Source of the DNA: an endosymbiont of Galathealinum brachiosum
GTDB lineage: Bacteria > Pseudomonadota > Gammaproteobacteria > SZUA-229
Reading direction: 5' to 3'
NCBI GenBank assembly: GCA_003349885.1
Contig: QFXC01000011.1
Coordinates: forward strand, 860,900-924,899
DNA length: 64,000 bases
Part shown: positions 47,083-56,367 of the stretch, in pieces
Layout of the letters: each line of letters begins with the position of its first letter
How positions within the stretch are numbered: the first letter of the stretch is position 1
Program-made: the position numbers and the translations under genes
Notes under the pieces: generated by a model
Database searches by the model: none
What the model was told of the DNA's origin: nothing
Seen by the model: only the letters and a program-made list of their open reading frames with translations

Positions 47083-48504
47083 TTATGGAATCACCAAAAA
47101 CACAGTAAACGTTTCAGTTCGATAATCGAGTTTTATATTCGCAGTTCCGTTTCTTAAAACAGTAAACACACCTGAAGAACCTGTGATTTCTTCAATTACG
47201 TCACCATCTCCTGCTGTTATGCTGTAAACCAGTTCGTCATCGGTTGTAATGAGTCGGGATGTTGAGTTTGTAAAATTGGCAATGACTTTGAGAGTGATTT
47301 CATCGGGTCGTGAACTGAGTGTTTCACTGGTGTTATCGGTTAGGTCGATGTCATTAGCTGTAACTGTGAAGGATGAAACGCCAAGTTTGTCTATCGTTAT
47401 GCTCGAACTAGCATCTAAACAATCAATGCCGGCATCGCAACTAACTTGACTGCTAAGCACTACACCCTGTGTGATGTCTATACTGCTTAATGACTGGCTT
47501 ATTGTGCCGCATGCAGTAGTAAGTACAGCAGATGTTGATTCTGTTAGGCCATTAACATCCACGCGTTGAAAATCACTGGAAAATGTCACGCTAGCATTTG
47601 TGGCGTTATCAATGCCCCATTTACTGTTCTGGCTAATGTTTTGGTTAAAATTCGAACCATCTTCGGCCTGATAGTTTCCTATAGTTATCAATGAAATTGA
47701 TTTGTCTTTTTCTACGTTAGCACTGGTTACATTGCAGGTGTCTAAATCAGTATTATCATTATTACAAATTTTAATACTGTTTAGTGTGTTACTCACATTC
47801 TGATTGAAATCAGCAGAGGTTTTTTCTGTATTGCTAAAAACGGATAGAGCTTGAGCTTGAATAATTATATTGCCTGCAGCAAGTGTATGTAGATTTGCCT
47901 GATTGTTTTCAGTGCTAATATGAGCACGTTGTGATGTGCTGTTATCTTCCTGATTACGAATTAACCAGACAATGGTATTTATAATATTACTATCTACCAG
48001 GCGTATTTCATTTATGCCATTACTGTCAATGTAACGAGCGACAGGTTTTATGTTTTTTGACTGGCACATGTTAATGCTTAGGTCTTGTTCGTTTAACTGA
48101 ACAACTTCATCAAATTTTGCATCTGATACTTTTATCTCGAATGTTTCAACTAGCGGGCCAAATTTAGCAGTCAGGGTGATGAGCTCTGCTGAGTTGCCAG
48201 CTGAAAAATATCCTGTTTGATCTATAGTGCTAATGGCATTATCAGAAAGAGACCAGATTACGTCGTTGTTGATGATTGTTGTATCAATATTATTAGATTT
48301 TACGCCTTGTAAAACAAAGTAAAATTCACTGTTAATTGATAATATGCTTTCATTTAGCTCAATGGGAAAACTGATTGAAATAATATCCTGATTTGCCAGA
48401 GTATGCAGATCAACGAGATTGTTTTCTTTTTCTGAGTCGCTACATGCGTTTATGAAAATAAATAAAATACTTATAACTAAAACGAAGAGTTTTCTAAAAA
48501 ACAT
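47083..48504 (-). CDS. Lipoprotein with Ig-like (Big-type) region
   Basis: A 473-residue lipoprotein. The lipobox is in FIFINACSDSEKE. The region SLSDNAISTIDQTGYFSAG is the bacterial Ig-like (Big_2-type) pattern. The rest is beta-rich with several such possible repeats and Asn/Thr/Ser-rich segments. Several cysteines (CNNDNTDLDTC, CDAGIDC) could form disulfides. The ATG at 48504 was chosen. The 5' end overlaps the outer membrane protein gene upstream by 11 bases, so the two are a coupled pair. The function is unknown. Confidence 0.75.
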   Translation of the reverse strand: MFFRKLFVLVISILFIFINACSDSEKENNLVDLHTLANQDIISISFPIELNESILSINSEFYFVLQGVKSNNIDTTIINNDVIWSLSDNAISTIDQTGYFSAGNSAELITLTAKFGPLVETFEIKVSDAKFDEVVQLNEQDLSINMCQSKNIKPVARYIDSNGINEIRLVDSNIINTIVWLIRNQEDNSTSQRAHISTENNQANLHTLAAGNIIIQAQALSVFSNTEKTSADFNQNVSNTLNSIKICNNDNTDLDTCNVTSANVEKDKSISLITIGNYQAEDGSNFNQNISQNSKWGIDNATNASVTFSSDFQRVDVNGLTESTSAVLTTACGTISQSLSSIDITQGVVLSSQVSCDAGIDCLDASSSITIDKLGVSSFTVTANDIDLTDNTSETLSSRPDEITLKVIANFTNSTSRLITTDDELVYSITAGDGDVIEEITGSSGVFTVLRNGTANIKLDYRTETFTVFLVIP

Positions 48505-49021
48505 AACGTACACCAATGCTTAAAAAATTAATATTTAAGTCATCACCTTTGTATAAACGCATGATGTCCATTTTTAGTTTTAGTTCAGGAATAGATGTAA
48601 ACGCTTCTTCCAGACCGAGTCCGATGCTAGCTCCTTCAAAGGTGTCCGTTGTGTCTGCTATGTTTGGGTAACTTGAATCCACTTCAATCTGACTGGCTCC
48701 AATTATTAAATGTATTTTGAGGCTGTTATCCCTGTAAGGTAAATAGTGATAGAAAATAGAATTTACTGAGGGCACATCTACAGTCAGTTGATTAAGGCTG
48801 TCATCATTAATGCTGCTCATTACTACCAGTTCAAAGAGGTGTGCATCGAATTCGTAACCCAGACGAACATCCACTAGTGTGGGGCGAGTGGATGCATTGC
48901 TCGTGTCAATTTTAATCAGAGCAGGTGCCAGACTAATATAAATGCCAGTGCTTTCTGATGCATTAACGCTTGGTACGTTGAATAATACAAAAAAAAGTAG
49001 TGTCTTAATAAAAGATTTCAT
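48494..49021 (-). CDS. Putative outer membrane beta-barrel protein
   Basis: A 175-residue exported protein. The signal peptide ends near FNVPSVNASES. The mature part has alternating beta strands (RLGYEFDAHLFELVVMSS; KIHLIIGASQIEVD; SIGLGLEEAFTSIPELKL) and ends RYVF with a terminal aromatic residue, as expected of outer membrane barrels. It is translationally coupled to the downstream Ig-like lipoprotein and lies 4 bases after the HAD hydrolase gene. Confidence 0.72.
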   Translation of the reverse strand: MKSFIKTLLFFVLFNVPSVNASESTGIYISLAPALIKIDTSNASTRPTLVDVRLGYEFDAHLFELVVMSSINDDSLNQLTVDVPSVNSIFYHYLPYRDNSLKIHLIIGASQIEVDSSYPNIADTTDTFEGASIGLGLEEAFTSIPELKLKMDIMRLYKGDDLNINFLSIGVRYVF

Positions 49022-49025
49022 AAGT

Positions 49026-49679
49026 TTATCTTAGTGATATTACTTTCCAGTTGTGTCGTTGTGCATATTCCAGTAATTTCTCATCCGCATCGACTACAAC
49101 CGGGTTTTCTGCTTCTAATAAGAGCGGCAGATCATTGTGTGAGTCACTATAAAACCAGCTACCGGTCAAATCCAGTTTGTGTTCGGTCATCCATTGGTCA
49201 AGGCGTTTAACCTTGCCTTCCTGAAAGCAGGGAGTGCCATCAATTTTTCCAGTGTATCTTCCGTTTATCAATTCCGGCTCGGTAGCGATCAGGTTGTCGA
49301 TGCCAAACGCTTTAACTATTGGGCCGGTAACAAAACTATTGGTAGCGGTTATAACGACCAGTGTATCGCCCTGATTTCTATGATACTCAATTAAATCGAA
49401 TGAAGCGGGGCTCATAATGGGTTTTATTTTTTCCTCAAAAAACAGTTTGTGCAGTGATAGCATTTTTTCTTTGGGATTTTGCACGAGAGGCTGTTGTGAA
49501 AAAGCCTGAAATTCGTGTATATCTAATGTGCCGTTTTTATACTCTTCATAAAAACGCTCATTCTCCCGTGCAAATACGTCAGCATCAACCACGCCCTGTT
49601 CAGTAAGAAACTCGCCCCATAAGTAGTCGCTGTCACCTGCCAGTAAGGTATTATCGAGGTCGAAAAGTGCTAAAGCCAT
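49026..49679 (-). CDS. HAD-IB family phosphatase
   Basis: A 217-residue cytoplasmic hydrolase of the HAD superfamily, subfamily IB. Motif I is ALFDLDNTLLAGDSDYL, motif II lies in TLVVITATNSFVTGP, and motif IV is FYSDSHNDLPLLL. A helical cap lies between motifs I and II. Relatives include phosphoserine- and histidinol-phosphate phosphatases, but the substrate cannot be assigned. The co-oriented outer membrane/lipoprotein pair starts 4 bases downstream. Confidence 0.87.
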   Translation of the reverse strand: MALALFDLDNTLLAGDSDYLWGEFLTEQGVVDADVFARENERFYEEYKNGTLDIHEFQAFSQQPLVQNPKEKMLSLHKLFFEEKIKPIMSPASFDLIEYHRNQGDTLVVITATNSFVTGPIVKAFGIDNLIATEPELINGRYTGKIDGTPCFQEGKVKRLDQWMTEHKLDLTGSWFYSDSHNDLPLLLEAENPVVVDADEKLLEYAQRHNWKVISLR

Positions 49680-49829
49680 AAATAAAACGCCATAAATAAA
49701 ATTATTAGGAAACCATTTCTTATAGATTTGATCTATAGTTTAACAGTAGTAGCATATTGTAACTAAAACATTGCGCAAAGCTCTGATTTTTGGAAGAATC
49801 AGAGGTAACTTTTAAACAGGTAGTTGTAA

Positions 49830-50315
49830 GTGATTGATTCTGACGGATTTCGGCCTAATGTAGGCATCATATTAAGCAACCCGGAAGGCAAGGTCTTCTG
49901 GGCGCGCCGTTATGGTCAGAATGCATGGCAATTTCCACAGGGTGGCATTCATCAGAATGAATCGCCAGATCAGGCAATGTTTCGTGAATTATTTGAGGAA
50001 ACCGGTTTAAGTCCCGAGCATGTAGAGGTTGTGGGTAAAACCAGTAAGTGGTTACGTTATCGATTGCCCAAATGGATGGTGAGGAAAAATAGTCATCCGG
50101 TTTGTATCGGGCAGAAACAGATCTGGTTTATATTGAAGCTGACCGGTACCGAGAATGATTTTAATTTGAGTACCATGGACAGGCCCGAGTTTGATAACTG
50201 GTCATGGGTCGATTACTGGCACCCTATGAGTGAAGTTGTATTTTTTAAGCGTAAAGTCTATAAGAGGGCTTTAACTGAGCTTGAGCCATTATTGCTTGAT
50301 CAGATAGCGACCTGA
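49830..50315 (+). CDS. rppH: RNA pyrophosphohydrolase
   Basis: Nudix enzyme that removes pyrophosphate from the 5' end of mRNA and triggers decay. The 161-residue length and the start [14 protein letters not shown] are characteristic. The Nudix box reads [18 protein letters not shown] then EETGL. The conserved [14 protein letters not shown] is at the C-terminus. The start is GTG at 49830 with AGG upstream. It is convergent with hemJ. Confidence 0.95.
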   Translation: MIDSDGFRPNVGIILSNPEGKVFWARRYGQNAWQFPQGGIHQNESPDQAMFRELFEETGLSPEHVEVVGKTSKWLRYRLPKWMVRKNSHPVCIGQKQIWFILKLTGTENDFNLSTMDRPEFDNWSWVDYWHPMSEVVFFKRKVYKRALTELEPLLLDQIAT

Positions 50316-50323
50316 AACTGAGA

Positions 50324-50737
50324 TTAAAATGGTCTAACGACCACCAGAATCACAATTGCTGTCAGTATCAACACTGGAAATTCATTAAACCAGCGATACC
50401 AGATATGGTTGTGTCTGCTTTCATCATTGGCAAACACCTTTACCAGATGTCCGCAGTAAAAATGATAAGCGATCAAAAAGCCCACTAATACCAGCTTAAT
50501 ATTCATCCAGATTGTATTGAATAGCTGCCATTCAATCATTAGCCATATCCCGAGAATAACTGAAATAATCATAAACGGTGTGATGAATCGATAGAGTTTA
50601 CGTTCCATGATTTTAAAGCGTTCACTGCCTGCTTCGTCATCTGTCATTGCATGGTAAACAAACAGGCGAGGCAAATAAAACAGTCCGGCAAACCAGCTGA
50701 CCATAAAAATGATATGAAAGGCTTTAACCCAGAGCAT
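50324..50737 (-). CDS. hemJ: Protoporphyrinogen oxidase HemJ
   Basis: Integral-membrane enzyme of haem synthesis that oxidises protoporphyrinogen IX. The 137-residue protein has four membrane helices. The N-terminal WVKAFHIIFMVSWFAGLFYL carries the conserved histidine, followed by PRLFVYHAM. The YRFITPFMIISVILGIWLM block and the C-terminal RWFNEFPVLILTAIVILVV are family-typical. It is divergent from argC across 235 bases. Confidence 0.9.
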   Translation of the reverse strand: MLWVKAFHIIFMVSWFAGLFYLPRLFVYHAMTDDEAGSERFKIMERKLYRFITPFMIISVILGIWLMIEWQLFNTIWMNIKLVLVGFLIAYHFYCGHLVKVFANDESRHNHIWYRWFNEFPVLILTAIVILVVVRPF

Positions 50738-50972
50738 AATGATCTCAAATTATAAAAAGTGGCTCATGATAACGTGTGTTTGTGTGTAGACAAAGCTTCG
50801 TGCCTGTTATCGCAACACAAAGATTGTTTCTGCAATAGAATAAGCACTTATAACTGAACTTGAACGGTGTTATGTCAGTTTAATTCAGTCTATACTTACG
50901 GCCTAAATATCAATCACTTGTTTGAACTTGTTAATTCGAGTTTGAACTTTATTATCTATTTGAGGTTGTCCC

Positions 50973-52004
50973 ATGATTAAAGCCGGCATAGTCGGTGGTA
51001 CCGGTTACACAGGCGTTGAGTTGTTGCGTTTGTTAGTTGCACATAAAGACGTTGAATTATCGGTGATTACATCACGCTCTGAAGCGGGTCAGGCTGTGTC
51101 CAGTCTGTACCCTAATCTGCGCGGCCATGTAGATATAAATTTCTCAGAACCAGATATTGATTCGCTTGCTAAGTGTGATGTAGTCTTTTTTGCGACGCCA
51201 AATGGTACCGCAATGAAAATGGTGCCGCAGTTACTGGAGGCGGGTGCTAAAGTGATTGATTTGGCCGCTGATTTTCGTATAAAAGATACTGCCACCTGGA
51301 AACAGTGGTATGGCATGGATCACGCCTGTCCTGATATTCTGGAAGAAGCCGTATACGGTATGCCCGAGTTGAATCGGGAGGCAATTAAACAGGCTCGAAT
51401 CATTGCCAATCCTGGTTGCTATCCAACGGCGGTGAGTCTGGGTTATATCCCGCTGATAGAAAATAATCTAATTGATGATGCACACTTAATTGCCGATGCT
51501 AAATCGGGTGTAAGTGGTGCCGGGCGTGGCGCCAGTGTTGCGACTTTATTATGTGAAGCAACGGAAAGTGTAAAAGCATACGGGGTTGACGGGCATCGTC
51601 ATTTGCCAGAAATACGTCAGGTGCTGGGTGGTGTCGCCGGTCATGATGTTGGGCTCACCTTTGTGCCTCATTTAATGCCAATGATTCGGGGTATAGAGGC
51701 GACTTTGTATGGCGTGTTAAAAACTGATGTAGATGATTTGCATCAGATATACGCTGAACGTTACAAAGACGAACCATTTGTAGATGTGTTGCCATTAGGA
51801 TCTGTGCCAGAAACACGTAGTGTAAAAGGCTCTAATATGTGTCGTATATCTGTATTTCGCCCGCAGGGTGGCGATACGGTTGTAGTTTCGTCAGTGATTG
51901 ATAATCTGGTGAAAGGTGCAGCTGGTCAGGCTGTGCATAATATGAATTTAATGTTTGGTCTTGATGAAAAGACGGGTATTAGCCAGGTTGCGTTGCTGCC
52001 TTAA
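50973..52004 (+). CDS. argC: N-acetyl-gamma-glutamyl-phosphate reductase
   Basis: NADPH-dependent third step of arginine synthesis. The nucleotide-binding motif [16 protein letters not shown] is at the N-terminus, the catalytic cysteine is in [13 protein letters not shown], and the substrate loop [11 protein letters not shown] follows. The 343-residue length is normal. Three co-oriented genes follow with small gaps (DUF6776, bactofilin, erpA). Confidence 0.97.
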   Translation: MIKAGIVGGTGYTGVELLRLLVAHKDVELSVITSRSEAGQAVSSLYPNLRGHVDINFSEPDIDSLAKCDVVFFATPNGTAMKMVPQLLEAGAKVIDLAADFRIKDTATWKQWYGMDHACPDILEEAVYGMPELNREAIKQARIIANPGCYPTAVSLGYIPLIENNLIDDAHLIADAKSGVSGAGRGASVATLLCEATESVKAYGVDGHRHLPEIRQVLGGVAGHDVGLTFVPHLMPMIRGIEATLYGVLKTDVDDLHQIYAERYKDEPFVDVLPLGSVPETRSVKGSNMCRISVFRPQGGDTVVVSSVIDNLVKGAAGQAVHNMNLMFGLDEKTGISQVALLP

Positions 52005-52021
52005 GAATGTATTAAGAGAAT

Positions 52022-52804
52022 ATGAAGAAAAAAGCACCTGTACATAGTAAGCACCTTATCTCGATTCATCATCCGCATTTGTGGCTTGGAGCCGCAGTAG
52101 CCGGTGTGTTGATCATTTGTATGGTTGTCTGGAGTGCGTTTCAATATGGTAGAAGTGTGGCGGGTTTTGATCAGTCAGATTATGATCAGCAGATAGAGGT
52201 TCTACAAATATCACTAAATGAGCAAACGGCCAGGAAAGAGGACGCTTTGCGTGAAAATGCCCGTTTATCAAGGGGAAGTGATATTCAGAAAGACGCTAGT
52301 AGTCAGGTTCGTGAAACACTTACGGCATGTGAAGAAGATGCTTTGAAAATGAAAGAAGAGCTAACTTTCTATCATAATGTGGTCACACCAAGAAAATCCA
52401 AGCGCGAAATCCAGGTTAATAAAGTTGTATTTAGTGCTGGGGAAAATGGGGCGTATAATTATAAGGTCGTATTAATTCAGGTAGGACGACATGATACCGT
52501 GCAACGTGGTTATGTTGAGCTATCATTTAATGTACGTAAAGCAGACGGTACAGAGGTGCGTTTAGACTTGCCAACTGTATCCATTGGAAAAGCAGTTAAG
52601 CGTCAGAAATTTGGATTTAAATATTTTCAAAACTTTGAAGGTGGTATCAGATTTCCTGAAGGATCTGAGCCATTATCATTACATATAAAAGCGCAGCCTA
52701 AGAGCGCGAAAGTTCCCAGGTTAAATAAAGAATATGCCTGGGATGACCTAATTGCTGGAGGAAGTGAAGCTCATGTGGGGCAAGAAAAAAAACAAATCAA
52801 CTAA
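52022..52804 (+). CDS. DUF6776 family membrane protein
   Basis: A 260-residue protein with one N-terminal membrane helix (about 22-44), a periplasmic coiled coil (about 55-120) and a beta-rich C-terminal domain (VFSAGENGAYNYKVVLIQVG). This arrangement, upstream of a bactofilin gene, is the DUF6776 family of Gammaproteobacteria. Its 3' end overlaps the bactofilin start by 32 bases, suggesting that the products act together at the envelope. Confidence 0.78.
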   Translation: MKKKAPVHSKHLISIHHPHLWLGAAVAGVLIICMVVWSAFQYGRSVAGFDQSDYDQQIEVLQISLNEQTARKEDALRENARLSRGSDIQKDASSQVRETLTACEEDALKMKEELTFYHNVVTPRKSKREIQVNKVVFSAGENGAYNYKVVLIQVGRHDTVQRGYVELSFNVRKADGTEVRLDLPTVSIGKAVKRQKFGFKYFQNFEGGIRFPEGSEPLSLHIKAQPKSAKVPRLNKEYAWDDLIAGGSEAHVGQEKKQIN

Positions 52805-53210
52805 GATAGAGACCCTGATCGGTACAGCAATGGAGATACAGGGTGATCTGATCTTTTCCGGTGGTTTACATGTAGACGGTAAAATAGTCGGTAATGTTAT
52901 AGCTGAAGAAGATTCTCATTCAATGCTTGTGCTGAGTGATCAGGGGCAGATAGAAGGTGAGGTACGTGTGCCTTATGTCGTGCTGAATGGTCAGGTAACT
53001 GGTGACGTTTATGCAAGTGAGCGTGTAGAGTTATCTCGCCATGGGCAGGTGAAGGGTAATGTCTATTATAATTTGTTGGAAATGGCAATGGGCGCAGAGG
53101 TGAATGGTAACCTTGTGCATTGTAAGGATGATAAAAAACTCCTTGAATTTCAAACAGATAACAATGAAAAGCATGAGGAAGACAGCGAGCCTAGCCCTAC
53201 AGCCAGTTAA
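52773..53210 (+). CDS. Bactofilin (polymer-forming cytoskeletal protein)
   Basis: A 145-residue protein whose core is a right-handed beta-helix of short repeats: IQGDLIFSGGLHVDGKIVGN, QIEGEVRVPYVVLNGQVTGD, RVELSRHGQVKGNVY. Bactofilins polymerise into cytoplasmic scaffolds for envelope growth. Short basic N-terminal and acidic C-terminal tails flank the core. The start is the ATG at 52773 with GGAGGAAG upstream; an earlier in-frame start at 52752 has no ribosome site. Confidence 0.9.
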   Translation: MWGKKKNKSTKIETLIGTAMEIQGDLIFSGGLHVDGKIVGNVIAEEDSHSMLVLSDQGQIEGEVRVPYVVLNGQVTGDVYASERVELSRHGQVKGNVYYNLLEMAMGAEVNGNLVHCKDDKKLLEFQTDNNEKHEEDSEPSPTAS

Positions 53211-53297
53211 ATTGCCTGCAGCATAAAACTTGACTAAATTAGTCAGGTAATGCAGAATTTGGCTGATTATAGATTGATAGTATTTTGGAGAGATTGA

Positions 53298-53660
53298 ATG
53301 ACTGCTGAAACAGTTGATAACGCGATGCCTGATCCACTGGATTTTACAGATGCGGCAGCGGCGAAAGTGAAGGGCCTGATCGAAGAAGAAGGCAACCCTA
53401 ATCTAAAGTTACGCGTATTTATTTCTGGCGGTGGTTGTTCGGGCTTCCAGTATGGTTTTACCTTCGATGAAGAAATTAAAGACGGTGATACTGAAGTAAT
53501 GAATGATGGTGTTACGCTATTAATTGATCCGATGAGCTTCCAGTATCTGGTTGGTGCAGAAATTGATTACAAAGAAGATTTGCAAGGTTCACAATTTGTA
53601 ATTCGTAACCCGAATGCACAAACAACCTGTGGTTGTGGTTCTTCATTCTCACCTGCATAG
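53298..53660 (+). CDS. erpA: Iron-sulfur cluster insertion protein ErpA
   Basis: A-type carrier that inserts [4Fe-4S] clusters in isoprenoid and respiratory enzymes. The three ligand cysteines are in [12 protein letters not shown] and in the C-terminal TTCGCGSSF. The 120 residues are typical and the start is followed by [21 protein letters not shown] strong terminator follows, which ends the argC–erpA gene run. Confidence 0.95.
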   Translation: MTAETVDNAMPDPLDFTDAAAAKVKGLIEEEGNPNLKLRVFISGGGCSGFQYGFTFDEEIKDGDTEVMNDGVTLLIDPMSFQYLVGAEIDYKEDLQGSQFVIRNPNAQTTCGCGSSFSPA

Positions 53661-53680
53661 TTTTAAAGTATTTATACATA

Positions 53681-53710
53681 AAAAAAGAGACGTATTGCGT
53701 CTCTTTTTTT
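53681..53710. terminator. Rho-independent terminator (bidirectional)
   Basis: AAAAAAGAGACG, loop TATTG, CGTCTCTTTTTTT: a stem flanked by A and T tracts between convergent erpA and the DUF3570 gene. Confidence 0.92.
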
Positions 53711-53717
53711 ATGTCTG

Positions 53718-53742
53718 TAGGAGTTAGCTTCAGCTGACGAAC
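53718..53742 (+). repeat. REP-like palindrome
   Basis: GTAGGAGTTAGCTTCAGC followed by TGACGAAC, with GTTAGCTTCAGCTGAC forming a stem. It is one base different from the element at 29070-29095 and sits directly after the erpA terminator. Confidence 0.7.
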
Positions 53743-53779
53743 GTGTCTGCAAATTAAGAAATGTATATTGGGATATATC

Positions 53780-54937
53780 TTAAAACCACAAAGATACGTA
53801 CATTCGTATAACGCCCGCTGTAAAACTATATAAAGGCTCATTACCGGCACCATTTTTTACCCTGATATCTCTGAAATTGTCATAATCAAATGACATGAAA
53901 GTGTAAAAGAAATTTGCTTCCCCACGTTCAAAAAAGGATGAGTCACCTGCATCAAATTCATATTTAACACCCATACCTAAATTATAATCAGTGAAGGTGC
54001 TGAGCTCTTTATCCCTTGCATAAACATTCTGTGGATCCTGGAAAGGAAATAAATCACTATAAAAATTAGCCTGCGTTTGTGAATAAAAGCGGAAGCTGGT
54101 TTCAAATGTCCAGTTTTCTTCTAATGGGTGAACATATCCAATTTCATAGGTATCTGCTTTTATTCCCCAGGTATCAGTGAAGTAGCGATAGCTTCCATAA
54201 ACGGCTGCTCTATATGGCAGGTAGTAACGTAAAGCAACACTGGCCGCATTAGATGTTCTTGTTTCCGGGTACTTTTCAAGTTGAAAACTATAACCATCAA
54301 CATTGCTGGAATCAAGATATCGTATTGAACGATACGGATTATTAAGAAAACCTTCGTCGGTAATAATGTCATATGCCAGTGTCATTATTAAATTTTTCGT
54401 GAGTACCTGTGATAATGATGTGCGGTAATCTTTGAAATCAGAAAAATCAAGAAATGTGTCATCTCCAGTTTTGGTTATTATATTATCACCAAATGAATAA
54501 GATAAACTGATCGTAGTCATGCTACCAAACATTTCCTGACTGACACCAAAAGAATTGGTGGCCGCATCAAAATCTTTTTCAACACTTTTTGTGAAGCTGT
54601 AACTGAGAGTAGATTTATCGTCCAGATAATCAGCCCCAATCGATGTTTGTGTTCTGGCTTCTGTGTATTCACTGGCCTGTGTTACGGCATCAATAGACGC
54701 ACTTGAAATATTATCTGCATAATAATTTGCAGATACTGATACTTTATCTGCGAAGTTTTTCCGTACTAAAACGGATGGGCCATCAATGGTAATGCCGCCA
54801 CCGGTATAATTGTGGTAAAGCACATCAGCTCTTTCTTCTGGTAATGTGGCTGCACTCAGTGAACGAGTTACAAGTAGCAGACTTAATAAAACGTAACAAA
54901 GAAATGTTGTGTTTTGTGTGTTATTAATTACAGCCAC
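53780..54937 (-). CDS. DUF3570 outer membrane protein
   Basis: A 385-residue exported protein. The signal peptide (ending SLLLVTRSLSA) precedes a long run of amphipathic beta strands that ends YVSLWF with a terminal phenylalanine, as in outer membrane barrels. The pattern ADVLYHNYTGGGITIDGPSV and SVSANYYADNISSASID are DUF3570 signatures. I use GTG at 54937 behind AGGTGG; an ATG at 54979 would overlap the upstream gene by 56 bases. It is the last gene of the cluster and directly follows the DUF4266 lipoprotein, its usual neighbour. Confidence 0.87.
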   Translation of the reverse strand: MAVINNTQNTTFLCYVLLSLLLVTRSLSAATLPEERADVLYHNYTGGGITIDGPSVLVRKNFADKVSVSANYYADNISSASIDAVTQASEYTEARTQTSIGADYLDDKSTLSYSFTKSVEKDFDAATNSFGVSQEMFGSMTTISLSYSFGDNIITKTGDDTFLDFSDFKDYRTSLSQVLTKNLIMTLAYDIITDEGFLNNPYRSIRYLDSSNVDGYSFQLEKYPETRTSNAASVALRYYLPYRAAVYGSYRYFTDTWGIKADTYEIGYVHPLEENWTFETSFRFYSQTQANFYSDLFPFQDPQNVYARDKELSTFTDYNLGMGVKYEFDAGDSSFFERGEANFFYTFMSFDYDNFRDIRVKNGAGNEPLYSFTAGVIRMYVSLWF

Positions 54938-55154
54938 AACCACCACCTGCTGCAGTTGCTGCACCTCTGGCACCTTCACGGGCGTCGTGTACGTGTCCTA
55001 AGTATGAGCTGGAAACCGGGTCTCTGTCGAATAGCATAATAGGGTCTGCAAGGTTACCTTTTTCATAAGGTTTTACCCAGGGTTCTATATTGCTGCATGC
55101 ACTTAGTAGTAAAAACACAAAGGTGGTTAATATTTTTTGTGTGGGTTTATTCAT
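54924..55154 (-). CDS. DUF4266 small lipoprotein
   Basis: A 76-residue lipoprotein with lipobox FLLLSACSNIEPW. The mature part is only about 55 residues and carries DPIMLFDRDPVSSSYLGHVH followed by REGARGAATAAGGGCGCN. The C-terminal GGGCGCN, with two cysteines, a His in LGHVHD and glycine-rich tail, is the family's signature end. The 5' end overlaps the TlpA-like gene by 8 bases and the 3' end overlaps the DUF3570 start. A metal or redox cofactor at the CGC is possible but unproven. Confidence 0.85.
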   Translation of the reverse strand: MNKPTQKILTTFVFLLLSACSNIEPWVKPYEKGNLADPIMLFDRDPVSSSYLGHVHDAREGARGAATAAGGGCGCN

Positions 55155-55704
55155 TCAATAAACCTTCTATAACCTGTTGAGTTATTTTTTGTTGTTTTAT
55201 TTGAGAGTCATCAAGCGAGTGACGTAAGTAGCCGTCTTTATCTATTAAAAATAAAGTGGGTAAATCCGATACGGAATATAAGCGACTCGCCTGATTGAAT
55301 GTATCTAATAACACAGGGTAATCAAACTTACGCTTTTTTATAAAACGTGTGGCAGTTAGAAGATCTTCATCAATGTTAACAGAGAGCAGGGTGAACTCAT
55401 TGTTTTTGTTACTTTGATAATATGTATTAATAACTGGAAATTGCTGGATGCAGGTGCCACACCTTGAATCCCAGAAGTTTAGTGCAATCACTCTGCCACG
55501 TAATTCAGAAAGTTTGATATTTTTACCACTCTGGCTTTTCAGAGTGAAGTTCCAGGCGAGTTGCTTGCCTGATGCATCAGTTTCTTCAGATGTTTTTTCT
55601 TCTTCTGCCAGCGTTATATTGCTGATTAAAATAATTAAACAGAAGACGAGTTGTTTTAAGTGAAATCGTGACTGTAAGTAAGACATGTTATTTAGTTTTG
55701 TCAT
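55147..55704 (-). CDS. TlpA-like thiol:disulfide protein
   Basis: A 185-residue exported thioredoxin-fold protein. A hydrophobic leader (about residues 16-32) is followed by the domain, with the redox pair C82 and C85 in FWDSRCGTCIQQFP. The segment SDLPTLFLIDKDG carries the cis-proline. TlpA/ResA relatives reduce apocytochrome haem-binding cysteines or other periplasmic thiols. That fits the CxxCH protein and CGC lipoprotein in the same gene run. It overlaps the DUF4266 start by 8 bases. Confidence 0.9.
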   Translation of the reverse strand: MTKLNNMSYLQSRFHLKQLVFCLIILISNITLAEEEKTSEETDASGKQLAWNFTLKSQSGKNIKLSELRGRVIALNFWDSRCGTCIQQFPVINTYYQSNKNNEFTLLSVNIDEDLLTATRFIKKRKFDYPVLLDTFNQASRLYSVSDLPTLFLIDKDGYLRHSLDDSQIKQQKITQQVIEGLLNE

Positions 55705-55707
55705 CAG

Positions 55708-56367
55708 CTAAAAATAAAATCCTGCACCAAAAGAAATTTCCATATTATGTGTGCGTTTAGCCTGACCAAAAAGATCTATCTCGAAAGTATGATCACGAAC
55801 ATCAGCATAAATAGTCATGTAATTATTGGTGACAACACGATATCCAAATCCCCAGCTAAATGTGAAGTTATCGCGGCCAGCAAATTCGGTATTACCTGCG
55901 CCTGCTATTACATATAAAGCGGTATTAAATGTGGTGTTATCTGAAACAAAAGATTCACCAGGAAATAGATCGTAGCCAACATTGACTAGATAATATGTAA
56001 AATCTCTTTCATCGCTGGATAGTATTGGGGTGCTTGGTAGCAATACTTCAATACTGGTTTTACCAGCGCTTGAGAAACCAAATTCGACATCTGTAAAAAA
56101 GTTCTCAGATACACGATAGGCAAACTTGGCACCAATGACCGAGCTTGTGCCGAAATCTTCAATGCTCAATAGGCCGAAAGAAAGGATAACTTCAAAGTTA
56201 TCCGGATTGATTTTCGATTCCTGAAATTCCAGGCGCTCAATATCGGGCTGAATAACAGGTTTTGTAACCTGTTCAACCTCAAGTTCTGATGCATTAATGT
56301 TTGCACTCGTTAGTGCGATCAAAAAGTAAAAGCAGCCTAAAAGAAGACTGCGAATCCTGCCTTCCAT
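55708..56367 (-). CDS. Outer membrane beta-barrel domain protein
   Basis: A 219-residue exported protein. The signal peptide lies at residues about 8-27 (LLLGCFYFLIALTSANINAS). The mature part is an eight-stranded-type barrel, with SSVIGAKFAYRVSENFFTDV and TFNTALYVIAGAGNTEFAG. It ends SFGAGFYF with a terminal aromatic residue. It resembles the outer membrane beta-barrel family also found in myxobacteria. The start lies 31 bases inside the upstream SH3 gene, and 3 bases separate its stop from the TlpA-like start. Confidence 0.82.
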   Translation of the reverse strand: MEGRIRSLLLGCFYFLIALTSANINASELEVEQVTKPVIQPDIERLEFQESKINPDNFEVILSFGLLSIEDFGTSSVIGAKFAYRVSENFFTDVEFGFSSAGKTSIEVLLPSTPILSSDERDFTYYLVNVGYDLFPGESFVSDNTTFNTALYVIAGAGNTEFAGRDNFTFSWGFGYRVVTNNYMTIYADVRDHTFEIDLFGQAKRTHNMEISFGAGFYF

